Assembly: GCF_900541275.1 (NCBI RefSeq)
Contig: NZ_UQJH01000007.1
Coordinates: 1-64,000, forward strand
Direction: 5' to 3'
Origin: an uncultured Porphyromonas sp.
GTDB taxonomy: Bacteria; Bacteroidota; Bacteroidia; Bacteroidales; Porphyromonadaceae
Length of the DNA: 64,000 nt
In this document: piece after piece, positions 8,783 through 17,522 of the stretch
Layout of the letters: every line of letters starts with the position of its first letter
How positions within the stretch are numbered: position 1 is the first letter of the stretch
Notes under the pieces: generated by a model
Database searches by the model: none
What the model saw: only the letters and a program-made list of their open reading frames with translations
Told to the model about the DNA's origin: nothing
Program-made: the position numbers and the translations under genes

Positions 8783-10036
8783 ATGGAGCTAAAAAGAGTA
8801 GTCGTCACCGGTGTCGGCGCCATCACGCCGCTCGGATACGATGTGCCAACGACGTGGGAAGCAGCCAAGGCCGGGCGTAGTGGCGCCGGGCCGATCACGC
8901 TCTTTGACCCGGAGCACTTCAAGACACACTTTGCCTGCGAGGTGAAGGACTTCCGGGTGACCGACTTCCTGGACCGTAAGCTGGCCAAGAAGTGCGACCG
9001 GTACACCCAATTTGCCCTCATCGCTGCGAGGGAGGCGCTCGAGGACTCTCAGCTCGATCTGGAGCGGGAGGATAAGGATGAGATCGGGGTGATCGTCTGC
9101 AGTGGCATCGGAGGGATCGGTTCTCTCGAGGAGAATATCCTCGACTACGATGCCGAGAAGGGACCCCACTTCTCTCCCTATATGGTCCCTAAGCTGATCA
9201 GCGATATGGCTGCCGGGGTGATCTCGATCGAGTATGGCTTCCGGGGACCCAACTTTGGCACCGTCTCCGCCTGCGCCTCCTCGACCCACTCCATCATCTC
9301 TGCGGTCGACAATATCCGTCTCGGTCGCACGCCCATCTGCCTCGCCGGTGGAGCGGAGGCAGCGATCTCTGTCAGCGGGCTGGGAGGCTTCAATAGCCTC
9401 CAGGCGCTCTCGACGCGCAACGACAGCCCCGAGACCGCCTCTCGGCCTTTCTCCAAGAGTAGGGATGGCTTCGTCCTCGGTGAGGGCGGTGCGGTCCTCG
9501 TGCTGGAGGAGATGGAGCATGCCGTGGCACGCGGGGCACGGATCTACGCGGAGATCGTCGGTGTCGGTATGAGTGCCGATGCCTACCACCTCACCGCCTC
9601 TCACCCCGAGGGGCTGGGCGCTCGCCTCGTGATGACGCGCGCTATGGAGGATGCGGGAGTCACGCCCGACAAGATCGACTACATCAATGTCCACGGCACT
9701 TCCACCCCCGTCGGGGATATCAGTGAGGCGCGCGCCATCGTCGACCTCTTCGGCGATCACGTGAGCGAGATGAGCATCAGCTCCACGAAGTCGATGACTG
9801 GTCACCTCCTCGGTGGGGCCGGAGCCGTCGAGGCGGTGCTGTCGATCCTCGCCCTCAGGGACGGGATCATCCCCCCGACGATCAATCACGCTGCGGATGA
9901 CGATGATCCGGACTTCGACCCGAGGCTCGACTTTACCTTCAATACCGCTAAGGAGCGCCCCATAGAGTATGCGCTCTCCAATACCTTCGGCTTCGGAGGG
10001 CACAATGGTACCATCATACTCAAGAAGTGGAAGTAA
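8783..10036 (+). CDS. fabF: Beta-ketoacyl-ACP synthase II
   Basis: Condensing enzyme that elongates acyl-ACP with malonyl-ACP in type II fatty-acid synthesis. The 417-residue protein has the thiolase fold with the nucleophilic Cys in VSACASSTHS (Cys164) and the two catalytic histidines in NVHGTSTPVGD and MTGHLLGGAG, i.e. a Cys-His-His triad. The start is the ATG at 8783 (MELKRVVVTG). An upstream in-frame ATG at 8750 adds 11 residues not typical of the family. It follows acpP and is followed one base later by rnc. Confidence 0.97.
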   Translation: MELKRVVVTGVGAITPLGYDVPTTWEAAKAGRSGAGPITLFDPEHFKTHFACEVKDFRVTDFLDRKLAKKCDRYTQFALIAAREALEDSQLDLEREDKDEIGVIVCSGIGGIGSLEENILDYDAEKGPHFSPYMVPKLISDMAAGVISIEYGFRGPNFGTVSACASSTHSIISAVDNIRLGRTPICLAGGAEAAISVSGLGGFNSLQALSTRNDSPETASRPFSKSRDGFVLGEGGAVLVLEEMEHAVARGARIYAEIVGVGMSADAYHLTASHPEGLGARLVMTRAMEDAGVTPDKIDYINVHGTSTPVGDISEARAIVDLFGDHVSEMSISSTKSMTGHLLGGAGAVEAVLSILALRDGIIPPTINHAADDDDPDFDPRLDFTFNTAKERPIEYALSNTFGFGGHNGTIILKKWK

Positions 10037-10037
10037 G

Positions 10038-10829
10038 ATGGCGATGAGCCACATGGGACGCCTCCTGGACCTGCTTAGGCAGAGGGTCCGAACTCTCGGT
10101 CAAGTCCCCGCAAGGAGGCGGAGGATCACTCCTGCAGAGGAGTATCGACGCAGCGTGGAGAGCTTTGTCCACGAGGTGACGGGACAGATGCCGACCGACT
10201 GGAGGACCTTTGCCCAGGCACTCACCCACTCCTCTTATGTCGGCAGTAACGGGGGGAAGCAAAATGAGCGGCTTGAGTACCTCGGCGACAGCCTCCTCGG
10301 TGCGGTGATCGCTGCCGCCGCCTACCGCCTCTATCCCGATGAGGATGAGGGTGGCCTGACGCAGATCCGCTCCTTCCTCAGCAGCCGCAAGCAGATCAAT
10401 AAGCTGGCTCGCAATATGGGGATCGATAAGGTCCTCAGGGTCTCTCCGGGAGTGGACCTCGAGCACAGCGATGTGCCGGGAAATGCCCTCGAGGCCTTCA
10501 TCGGGGCGCTCTATCTCGACAAGGGATTTGAGGCGACTGCCGACTTTGTCAAGAAGCAGGTGGTGATCTCGCGGAAGAATATGGAAAAGGTCTCCCACCA
10601 GGAGGAGGACTACAAGTCGGCCTTTATCATCAAGATGCAGCGAGAGGGCACGCCCTACCTCTTTGACTACCTCGGGGAGACGGAGGAGACACCGGGTGAG
10701 GTGGTCCACCACATTGCGCTCCGTGTCGGGGCTGAGGGCGAGATCCTCTCCCGGGGTAGCGGTCCCAGCAAGAAGGCTGCCGACCAGATGGCAGCGCAGA
10801 GCGCCCTCCGCCTCCTCGCCGACCGCTGA
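10038..10829 (+). CDS. rnc: Ribonuclease III
   Basis: Double-stranded-RNA endonuclease for rRNA and mRNA processing. The 263-residue protein contains the RNase III signature NERLEYLGDSLLGAVIA, the second acidic cluster around GNALEAFIGALYLDKG, and a C-terminal dsRNA-binding domain from about DYKSAFIIKMQ to the end (KKAADQMAAQSAL). The ATG at 10038 lies one base after the fabF stop. A longer frame from 9969 lies inside fabF and is not used. It converges on nrdG across a shared bidirectional terminator. Confidence 0.96.
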   Translation: MAMSHMGRLLDLLRQRVRTLGQVPARRRRITPAEEYRRSVESFVHEVTGQMPTDWRTFAQALTHSSYVGSNGGKQNERLEYLGDSLLGAVIAAAAYRLYPDEDEGGLTQIRSFLSSRKQINKLARNMGIDKVLRVSPGVDLEHSDVPGNALEAFIGALYLDKGFEATADFVKKQVVISRKNMEKVSHQEEDYKSAFIIKMQREGTPYLFDYLGETEETPGEVVHHIALRVGAEGEILSRGSGPSKKAADQMAAQSALRLLADR

Positions 10830-10876
10830 CATTATCTCCCATCTTCATCAACGATCCTTCTGCGAAGGAGTATAAA

Positions 10877-10912
10877 AAAGAGGTTTCGAGTCACTACGCT
10901 CGAAACCTCTTT
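10877..10912. terminator. Bidirectional terminator between rnc and nrdG
   Basis: A perfect 14-bp stem, AAAGAGGTTTCGAG (10877-10890) with CTCGAAACCTCTTT (10899-10912), is bordered by A-rich sequence on the left and T on the right. It lies between convergent stops and suits both strands. Confidence 0.85.
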
Positions 10913-10930
10913 GGATTGTCGGGGGGCTGC

Positions 10931-11437
10931 CTATGCGGGATCGTAGAGGACCGGGGTGCCGGCAGCGAGGGAGGGTCGGATGGCGATGATCCGCTGATTG
11001 GAGCTGCCGCGGAAGCGGAGCCGCAGGTCCCGGAGCCGAGCGACGAAGCGTCCGTCCACGAGGACATCGCAGAGCTCTAAGAGGCGCCTCCGATCGGGGT
11101 CCGCCACGATCTGCTCGTAGGTGTAGCCGGAGTAGACCCAGATCGTCTTGCCCTCCGGCAGAGCCCGGCGTATCTCCTCCACCACCGGCACCAGTCCGGG
11201 GCTCTGCATCGGCTCGCCCCCGAGGAGGGTGAGCCCGGCGACGTTGGGGTCGCGGAGGTAGCTGATCGCCCGGGCGGTCGTCTCCTCGCTCCACTCGGTC
11301 CCGTAGGCGGGGTCCTGGTAGAGGACATTGAAGCAGTCGACGCAGTGTAGCGTGCAGCCGGTGACGAAGACGGAGGTGCGGATCCCCTCGCCATTGGCCA
11401 CGTCGTACCGGCGGATCTGTGCGTAGTGGAGAGGCAT
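10931..11437 (-). CDS. nrdG: Anaerobic ribonucleotide reductase activase
   Basis: Radical-SAM activase that generates the glycyl radical on NrdD. The 168-residue length is typical. The iron-sulfur cysteines are in VTGCTLHCVDCFN, the CxxxCxxC pattern is complete, and the SAM-binding LTLLGGEPM motif follows. It starts 5 bases after the nrdD stop and is evidently co-transcribed. It ends at a terminator shared with rnc. Confidence 0.95.
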   Translation of the reverse strand: MPLHYAQIRRYDVANGEGIRTSVFVTGCTLHCVDCFNVLYQDPAYGTEWSEETTARAISYLRDPNVAGLTLLGGEPMQSPGLVPVVEEIRRALPEGKTIWVYSGYTYEQIVADPDRRRLLELCDVLVDGRFVARLRDLRLRFRGSSNQRIIAIRPSLAAGTPVLYDPA

Positions 11438-11442
11438 CGGTA

Positions 11443-13677
11443 CTAAATGTGCAGGACGCGGGACTTGATCTCCTTTGTCCGCCCTTCGTTCCAGAAGTTC
11501 TCCCCGAGGTAGCCGCAGGTGCGCCGGATGACGGTGAGCTTGGAGCGGTCCTTATTGTGGCACTGAGGGCACTCCCACTCGTTGTCGTCATTTACCTTGA
11601 TCTCACCGTCAAAGCCGCAGACGTGGCAGTAGTCGCTCTTGGTATTGAACTCCCCGTACGTGATGTGGTCGTAGATGTAGCGGATCATCGTCAGCACGGC
11701 GGGGATGTTATTGGTCATATTGGGGATCTCGACGTAGGAGATCATACCGCCGGTGGAGAGGTCCTGAAACTCGCTCTCGAAGTCAAACTTCTCGAAGACG
11801 CTGATCGGCTCCCGCACATCGACGTGGTAGCTATTGGTGTAGTAGCCCTTGTCGGTGACATTCTCTATGGAGCCGAAGCGGGCGAGGTCGATCTTGGCAA
11901 AGCGATTGGTGAGGCTCTCGGCTGGCGTGCCGTAGAGGGCAAAGCCGAGACCGGTCTCCGCCTTCCACTCATCCACAGCCTGCCTCAGCCGGCGCATCAC
12001 CCGGAGTGCAAATCGATGCCCCTCCTCTGTCGTGTGCGGCTCTCCCGTCACCAGCATAGAGGCCTCGTAGAGACCGATATAGCCGAGCGAGATGGTGGCG
12101 TAGCCCCGCTGGAGGTAGTCGTAGATCCGCTGGTGCGGCTTGAGCCGGGCGATCGCCCCGTACTGCCAGTGGATCGGCGAGACATCGCTGGTGACGTCCT
12201 TCAGCAGCTCGTAGCGAAAGAGGAGCGCCCGCTTGCAGAGCTCAAGCCGCTTCTCGAGGATGGTGAAGTAGCGCTCCTCGTCTCGGCCGGAGAGGATGCC
12301 GATCTGGGGAAGGTTGAGACTGACGACGCCCATATTGAAGCGTCCGTCGAAGACAAACTTTCCCTCCTCATCCTGCCAGGGGGAGAGGAAGCTGCGGCAG
12401 CCCATCGGGGCAAAGACGTTGCCCTTATAGATCTCCCGCATCTTCTTCGCAGAGATATAGTCGGGGTACATACGGCGGGCGGTGCACTTCGCCGCCAGCT
12501 CGGTGAGGTAGTAGTACTTGCTGTCGGGGTGGACGTTGTGCTCGTCGAGGACGTAGATGAGCTTGGGGAAAGCTGGCGTCACGTAGACGTCTGACTCATT
12601 CTTGATCCCCTCGAGCCGCTGCCGGAGTATCTCCTCGGTGATCAGCGCCGCCTCCCGCTCGTACTCGTACCCCGGCTGGAAGTACATGAAGAGCGTGACA
12701 AAGGGAGCCTGCCCATTCGTCGTCATGAGGGTATTGATCTGGTACTGGATCGTCTGGATGCCGTCCTTCACCTCCTTCTTCGTCCGCTTCCACGCCACCT
12801 CCTTGGCCTTCTCGAGATTGGGCTCTATGCCGTAGATCTTCTCCTGATCGTCGAGGGCGTACTTGAGATACTTGTCGAAGCTCCGGCGCACGTAGGGCGC
12901 AAGGATGCGGTCGATGCCGTTGATCGACTGGCCGCCATACTGACCCGAGGCGACCTGAGCGATGATCTGCGTCGTGATGGTGCAGGCGACCTGGAAGCTC
13001 TTGGGGCTGTCGATCTTCTTCCCATTGATGCAGGTGCCGCGACGAAGCATATCCTCGAGATTGATCAGGCAGCAATTGAACATCGGCTGGATGATGTAGT
13101 CCATGTCGTGGAAGTGGATCGCCCCGCTGTCGTGCGCCATCACGATGTCTGCCGGCATAAGGAGTCGGCGGGCGATATCCTTGGAGACCTCGCCGGCGAT
13201 CAGGTCGCGCTGCGTGGAGACGATCTTGGCATCCTTATTCGAGTTCTCGTCCATCACGCCTCGGTTGGTCTTATTGAGGATGCCGAGGATGCTGGAGTCG
13301 TTGGTATTGCTCTGCCGCTTAAATTCCTGCACCGACCGGTAGCTCTCGTATGCCTTGGCGGTGGCGATGTTGCCGTACATCGTCAGCTTGTAGTAGACCA
13401 TCTCCTCGATGGAGTGGATCGTCATCGGCGTGCGTACGATGGCGGCATAGCTCTCTATCTCGTCGGCGATCTGCGCCGCCTGCCCCGCCTCGTAGATCCC
13501 CGAGGAGGAGTTCATCGCCTTCTCGATGGCGATGGTGATCTTGCTCTTGTCGAAGGGCACTCGTCGCCCATCCCGCTTGATCACCTCGAGTATGGTGGTC
13601 GCTGACGGGTGACTATCTGTGCGCTGTGGATTGTCCATCTGGACAACTCTGTCCTCCTTAAGCATAGCGGTCTCCAT
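11443..13677 (-). CDS. nrdD: Anaerobic ribonucleoside-triphosphate reductase
   Basis: Class III reductase that makes dNTPs without oxygen. The 744-residue chain begins with an ATP-cone regulatory domain (ILEVIKRDGRRVPFDKSKI, from about residue 30). The long catalytic barrel follows. The chain ends with a zinc site (CHVCGF...CPQCHNK) and the glycyl-radical loop RRTCGYLG, in which the first Gly (about 722) is the radical site. nrdG follows directly. It fits an anaerobic lifestyle. Confidence 0.97.
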   Translation of the reverse strand: METAMLKEDRVVQMDNPQRTDSHPSATTILEVIKRDGRRVPFDKSKITIAIEKAMNSSSGIYEAGQAAQIADEIESYAAIVRTPMTIHSIEEMVYYKLTMYGNIATAKAYESYRSVQEFKRQSNTNDSSILGILNKTNRGVMDENSNKDAKIVSTQRDLIAGEVSKDIARRLLMPADIVMAHDSGAIHFHDMDYIIQPMFNCCLINLEDMLRRGTCINGKKIDSPKSFQVACTITTQIIAQVASGQYGGQSINGIDRILAPYVRRSFDKYLKYALDDQEKIYGIEPNLEKAKEVAWKRTKKEVKDGIQTIQYQINTLMTTNGQAPFVTLFMYFQPGYEYEREAALITEEILRQRLEGIKNESDVYVTPAFPKLIYVLDEHNVHPDSKYYYLTELAAKCTARRMYPDYISAKKMREIYKGNVFAPMGCRSFLSPWQDEEGKFVFDGRFNMGVVSLNLPQIGILSGRDEERYFTILEKRLELCKRALLFRYELLKDVTSDVSPIHWQYGAIARLKPHQRIYDYLQRGYATISLGYIGLYEASMLVTGEPHTTEEGHRFALRVMRRLRQAVDEWKAETGLGFALYGTPAESLTNRFAKIDLARFGSIENVTDKGYYTNSYHVDVREPISVFEKFDFESEFQDLSTGGMISYVEIPNMTNNIPAVLTMIRYIYDHITYGEFNTKSDYCHVCGFDGEIKVNDDNEWECPQCHNKDRSKLTVIRRTCGYLGENFWNEGRTKEIKSRVLHI

Positions 13678-13765
13678 ATGTAAATCTCTGATATAAAGTG
13701 AGGTAATTGTTTTGTAAGAGTAGGTATTGGGAAACTTTCTCCTTCTATTCGCCGACTAAGTTAGC

Positions 13766-13773
13766 CAAAGATA
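13766..13773 (-). promoter_or_regulatory. -7 box (TATCTTTG) for nrdDG
   Basis: TATCTTTG on the minus strand, 88 bases before the nrdD ATG. A TTTTG stands 16 bases upstream of it, slightly short of the usual -33 spacing. Confidence 0.45.
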
Positions 13774-13874
13774 TCCACTCAGGCTATGACAAAAGTCCCT
13801 CAGTTGTCTGCCTTTTTGTCCTTTCCCGCTCCCCATCAGCTGTATGAGTAATTGTTAAAGTGCGACCAATAATA

Positions 13875-13912
13875 AAAGGGGGTCCCGACAGATTGCTGCC
13901 GGGACCTCCTTT
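13875..13912 (-). terminator. Terminator of the susCD operon
   Basis: AAAGGGGGTCCCG (13875-13887) pairs with CGGGACCTCCTTT (13900-13912) with one mismatch, 46 bases beyond the last stop of the polysaccharide operon. Confidence 0.7.
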
Positions 13913-13958
13913 CTCATAGGGTCTTAAGCAGGAGACCCTTGGGGCTCAGTCTCTGAGG

Positions 13959-15044
13959 TTACTCTGAGACAGGCTCATAGAGCTCCACCTCACCGATGAA
14001 CGCTCCCTCGCGGAACATGATTCCGAAGCGATCGATACGGATATCGGTGACCGGTACGGGTTTGTCGAGGCGGATCACATACTCGTTCCTACTCCGATCA
14101 ATGTCCTCCATCGTGCCCATGTCGTAGAAGTTGCGACCACCATTGTCCGAGATCCACACGCCACAGCGGGTAAATCCGGTCGAGTAACGACTCGATCCAT
14201 ACTGGTAGATCGGACTGTAGATGTAGATGTAGCCGACCATACGCGGCTCATCCCCAAAAGAGAGGGTGAGTGCATTGCTGCTTGCTCTACCCGAGATCCA
14301 TGTGCGACCGGTATCGTTACTCTTGTCGCCGTCGAGCACGTAGTCGGTGCGGTCGTCATTGAAATTGGCAGAGGCGAAGAAGTCGAGGGAGGGGATCCTC
14401 GTGGCTCCGGCCGGGATCTCGTCTACCATCGTGACGTTAGGTCGCAGGTAGTCAAGGCTGTTGACAGCGACCTTGACGATGATCTGATTGAGTCCCTCAG
14501 CGGTGTGGAAGTCCTCGCCTGAGGGCACCAGCTCCAGGACCGAAGCGTAGCTGCCATCCTTAAGGTCTGCCTCAATGCTCTCAGGCAGGCTGATATGCAG
14601 AGTGGCGGACTTATCTCCCTTGGCGATGGTCACCGTCTTGTCAAAGGTCAGGATCCCCTCGGGGAGCTCCATGAAGCCCTCTCTGCTCAGCCCGAGGCTC
14701 ATAAACTTATCCTTGCTGACACGCACGGACATACTTACGTCGCTGAGCGTCTCGCCCTTGATCACTTCCACGATCGCCTCCAGTGCCTTCTCGCCCTTGG
14801 GGGCAAAGTGTCCGTCCTTACCATTAAGGAGGAAGGTAAGGGGCTCTTGACCACTCTTGGGGGCAACGAAGTTACCTCCCTCGAAGAGATAGGGTGCCGG
14901 CTTGTCCACCGAGGTGGCTTTCTCGCTGGGCGTAAATTCGTAATTGGACTCCACGATCTCCACGTCGGGCTTACTGCAGGCTGCCATGCCGAGCAGGGTA
15001 AGTGCCGAGAGGAGCGGAGTAAATAGTCTATTTATTGATCTCAT
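13959..15044 (-). CDS. DUF1735-type surface lipoprotein with C-terminal discoidin-like region
   Basis: The 361-residue lipoprotein is the last gene of the susCD operon. A signal peptide ends in the lipobox LLGMAAC. The N-terminal half has the pattern of BT_3987-type DUF1735 domains (strings such as VTIAKGDKSATLHISLPESI). The C-terminal 140 residues (LSFGDEPRMVGYIYIYSP...GVWISDNGGRNFYDMG...VTDIRIDRFG) look like an F5/8C-type beta-sandwich. A surface glycan-binding protein is likely. The frame can also open with GTG at 15059, overlapping the GH18 stop, but the ATG at 15044 gives the cleaner signal peptide. Function is inferred from context. Confidence 0.8.
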   Translation of the reverse strand: MRSINRLFTPLLSALTLLGMAACSKPDVEIVESNYEFTPSEKATSVDKPAPYLFEGGNFVAPKSGQEPLTFLLNGKDGHFAPKGEKALEAIVEVIKGETLSDVSMSVRVSKDKFMSLGLSREGFMELPEGILTFDKTVTIAKGDKSATLHISLPESIEADLKDGSYASVLELVPSGEDFHTAEGLNQIIVKVAVNSLDYLRPNVTMVDEIPAGATRIPSLDFFASANFNDDRTDYVLDGDKSNDTGRTWISGRASSNALTLSFGDEPRMVGYIYIYSPIYQYGSSRYSTGFTRCGVWISDNGGRNFYDMGTMEDIDRSRNEYVIRLDKPVPVTDIRIDRFGIMFREGAFIGEVELYEPVSE

Positions 15045-15055
15045 AACTATCTGTA

Positions 15056-16204
15056 TCACTTGAGGTTCTTCTCAGGTATCATCGGGGGATTCATGAGGCT
15101 GATGGCACCGCGGATGTTTCCGTAGTTGGGTCCATAGATGTGATCCTCATTGATGTGAAAGGCTCCCACGCCACCTAAGCCATTCGCTATAGCTACGCGG
15201 GCGTAGTTATTGATAAAGCTATTGGCGTTCGGCTCATTGGTCTGGAATGTCTCCGTGATCAGCAGCTGCTTGCGCGTGATGCCCTTGCCGGCAAAGCGAT
15301 CGACAGAGGAGGCCCATCGAGAGCCGGTATTATTGTAGCTCTGGGCGATGAAGTAGTCGAAGTACTGTACCGCATCGGGGTCGAGCCAGTGCAGTGCGCC
15401 ATTGACATTAAGCATAAGCTTCTTGCCCATAGCCTTCTCCTTCTCGTCAAATTTCTCTCTCAGCTGACGGAAGAAGTAATTCTCCCGCTCCTTGTTGCCG
15501 GACTGGCTGCAAGAGATGATCGCCACGACGTCATCGCTGCTCCAGGTACCGCAGGACTGTCTCTTGCCATCGGGAGAGATATAGGCGGGCTCGTAGTCGA
15601 GGTCAAATCCATCGTAGTCGTATTTCTGGATCGAGTCAGCGAGCGCCTGAGCATAAGCCTCGATGGACTTGCGCCAGTCTACCTCGCCACTCTGATCTCT
15701 CCACTGCATCCAGCCGCCCTCCGGGGCATTGATCCCCTGCCCGACATCGCCGACAATCCAGCCGATGGTCATGCCGATGCCACGCTCATGCGCGCGCTTG
15801 AGCTGCTCCTTGTGTGCCTGTGAGAGGTTGAAGGAGGGACCCCAATTGGAGACAAAGTCTACACTGTCGGGGAGGAGGTCGAGGTTAAAGACCGGATCAG
15901 GGCTCTCAGGATTCCAGTTGGCAAACCAGCCAAAGGTGATCATATGATCACTCTTCTTGTATGCTCTGAGGTCCTCGAGGTACTTCTGGCGATTGAGCTT
16001 ATTGCTCTCGGCGATCCGGGCAGAGTCAGCCTTATTCTCGTCGAGGAGCTTTTTCTCAGCTTCTTTCTTGGGCTTCTCGCGCTTATCGATCAGCTCCTGC
16101 TGAGCCTCATCGTCCACATCGAGGGGGACAATATTGGTGCAGGCGACCGATGCGAGCGTAAGGGCTGCAGCGAGGATGCCTGTAGCGGATATATGTAGTC
16201 TCAT
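15056..16204 (-). CDS. GH18 endo-beta-N-acetylglucosaminidase, lipoprotein
   Basis: Cleaves the chitobiose core of N-glycans if it behaves like EndoF/EndoBT-type relatives. It has a lipoprotein signal ending LASVAC, then a charged helical linker (about residues 35-85), then a GH18 barrel. The catalytic signature DGFDLDYE is present, with the final Glu as acid/base, preceded by an ITFGWFANW-type first strand and followed by the YFDYFIAQSYNN motif. The 382-residue length suits a single-domain ENGase. It lies fourth in the operon. A chitinase-like role is the alternative, but the SusCD and DUF1735 neighbours are the arrangement known for N-glycan loci. Confidence 0.88.
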   Translation of the reverse strand: MRLHISATGILAAALTLASVACTNIVPLDVDDEAQQELIDKREKPKKEAEKKLLDENKADSARIAESNKLNRQKYLEDLRAYKKSDHMITFGWFANWNPESPDPVFNLDLLPDSVDFVSNWGPSFNLSQAHKEQLKRAHERGIGMTIGWIVGDVGQGINAPEGGWMQWRDQSGEVDWRKSIEAYAQALADSIQKYDYDGFDLDYEPAYISPDGKRQSCGTWSSDDVVAIISCSQSGNKERENYFFRQLREKFDEKEKAMGKKLMLNVNGALHWLDPDAVQYFDYFIAQSYNNTGSRWASSVDRFAGKGITRKQLLITETFQTNEPNANSFINNYARVAIANGLGGVGAFHINEDHIYGPNYGNIRGAISLMNPPMIPEKNLK

Positions 16205-16226
16205 AATACTTTTATTCTGTGTGGGG

Positions 16227-17495
16227 TTACTCCTCAGAGAGGATCACGAGGTCGTCGTTGGGGAAGATCACGTTGTCCACGATCTCAAAGGAGGTATTGT
16301 CCTTGGTGATCACGTGAGCGTTACCGGTGAGCTCTTGGATCTCGTTGGTGTCGGGATTCATGGTCTCACGATTGAGGGGGACATAGAAGATCAGATTGGG
16401 GTCCTTGGGGTCCTCAGGGAGATAGAGCTTCTCCTGCATCTCCGCCGGAGAGAGCACCTTATTCCACATCTTGACCTCTCGTACGTAGTCGTCGCCCCAT
16501 GGACAGCCTCCAAATCGCCATCCGGCCTCTTTGGTGCCCTTTGCCCAGGAGTAGTCATCGGAGATCCACGTCTTCTGCAGCTCACCATTGACATAAGCCG
16601 AGACGACACCGCGATTGGTCCCTGTGCGGTGGAAGGTGTAGGTGATCTGCATCCACTTCTTAGCCTGGAGGGGCTTATTGGTCCAGGTGTCGCCACCATC
16701 ACGGCCCATCTTGAGCTGCAGTCCGCCCTCCTCAGAGATGCGGGTGTACCACTCCGATCCGGAGAACCCAAAGAGATTGGCGACGGTCTGATTGGGGCTG
16801 GCGACGTAGCAGTCGTTGCGGCCCAGTCTGGAGAAGTGTACCTGCATCTGGAAGGTCCAGTCAGTCACATCCTGCTGCACGGGCTCATTCATCTGCACTA
16901 CCAGCTCATCAGAGTGGATCCAGTGCATGACTGAGGTCTTGAATTGCCGATTAAGAGTGATGATCGTCGACTTGGGCTGAGAGAGAAGGGTCACCCCGGC
17001 ATCACACTTGGTGATCTCTGCTCCGATGGCCCACTTACCGCTGAAGGGGTACTTGTCATCATCCAGAGCCCTGACGCCACAGCTGACGCTGGTCTGGACG
17101 CTCCCCTTGGGTATCGTCACCGTGATCTCGCCCGAGTGCTCCTTACCATCGCTATCGATGAAGAGGACGTCCTCCTTAGTCAGACCTCTAAACTTGAGGC
17201 CATTACGCTCAGCATACTTATTGACCAGCTCAGCATCAGCAGCTATAGTGACAGCTACATCCTCCTCTGCCGGGGCAGCGAGCTGAGGGGTGAGGTCTAC
17301 GAATCCACCCTGCCCCTCCTTGATGAGCGTGGAGACGACACCGGTCGGGGTGGCATTCTTCATATAGACCGCATTGGGTGTCTTGCCGTTGCCGTAGAGA
17401 GAGTCCCCCTCGCCATCAGCGAGTGAGCAAGAGGAGATGAGTCCACCCGCCAAGACCACGCCACAGAGCAGGCTTGATAATACTATTTTTTTCAT
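16227..17495 (-). CDS. DUF1735 plus LamG-like surface lipoprotein
   Basis: The 422-residue lipoprotein starts MKKIVLSSLLCG and has the lipobox GLISSC. Residues about 35-170 fit a DUF1735 domain (VTIPKGSVQTSVSCGV). Residues about 190-400 fit a LamG/concanavalin-A-like jelly roll (WTFQMQVHF, WMQITYTFHRTG, VSAYVNGELQKTW, EVKMWNKVLSPAEMQEKL). Such proteins in GH18-bearing loci are thought to bind glycan at the surface. It lies between susD and the glycosidase with short gaps, so it is co-transcribed. Confidence 0.85.
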   Translation of the reverse strand: MKKIVLSSLLCGVVLAGGLISSCSLADGEGDSLYGNGKTPNAVYMKNATPTGVVSTLIKEGQGGFVDLTPQLAAPAEEDVAVTIAADAELVNKYAERNGLKFRGLTKEDVLFIDSDGKEHSGEITVTIPKGSVQTSVSCGVRALDDDKYPFSGKWAIGAEITKCDAGVTLLSQPKSTIITLNRQFKTSVMHWIHSDELVVQMNEPVQQDVTDWTFQMQVHFSRLGRNDCYVASPNQTVANLFGFSGSEWYTRISEEGGLQLKMGRDGGDTWTNKPLQAKKWMQITYTFHRTGTNRGVVSAYVNGELQKTWISDDYSWAKGTKEAGWRFGGCPWGDDYVREVKMWNKVLSPAEMQEKLYLPEDPKDPNLIFYVPLNRETMNPDTNEIQELTGNAHVITKDNTSFEIVDNVIFPNDDLVILSEE

Positions 17496-17522
17496 GATAC
17501 GGTTTCTTGTATTGATAGGTGC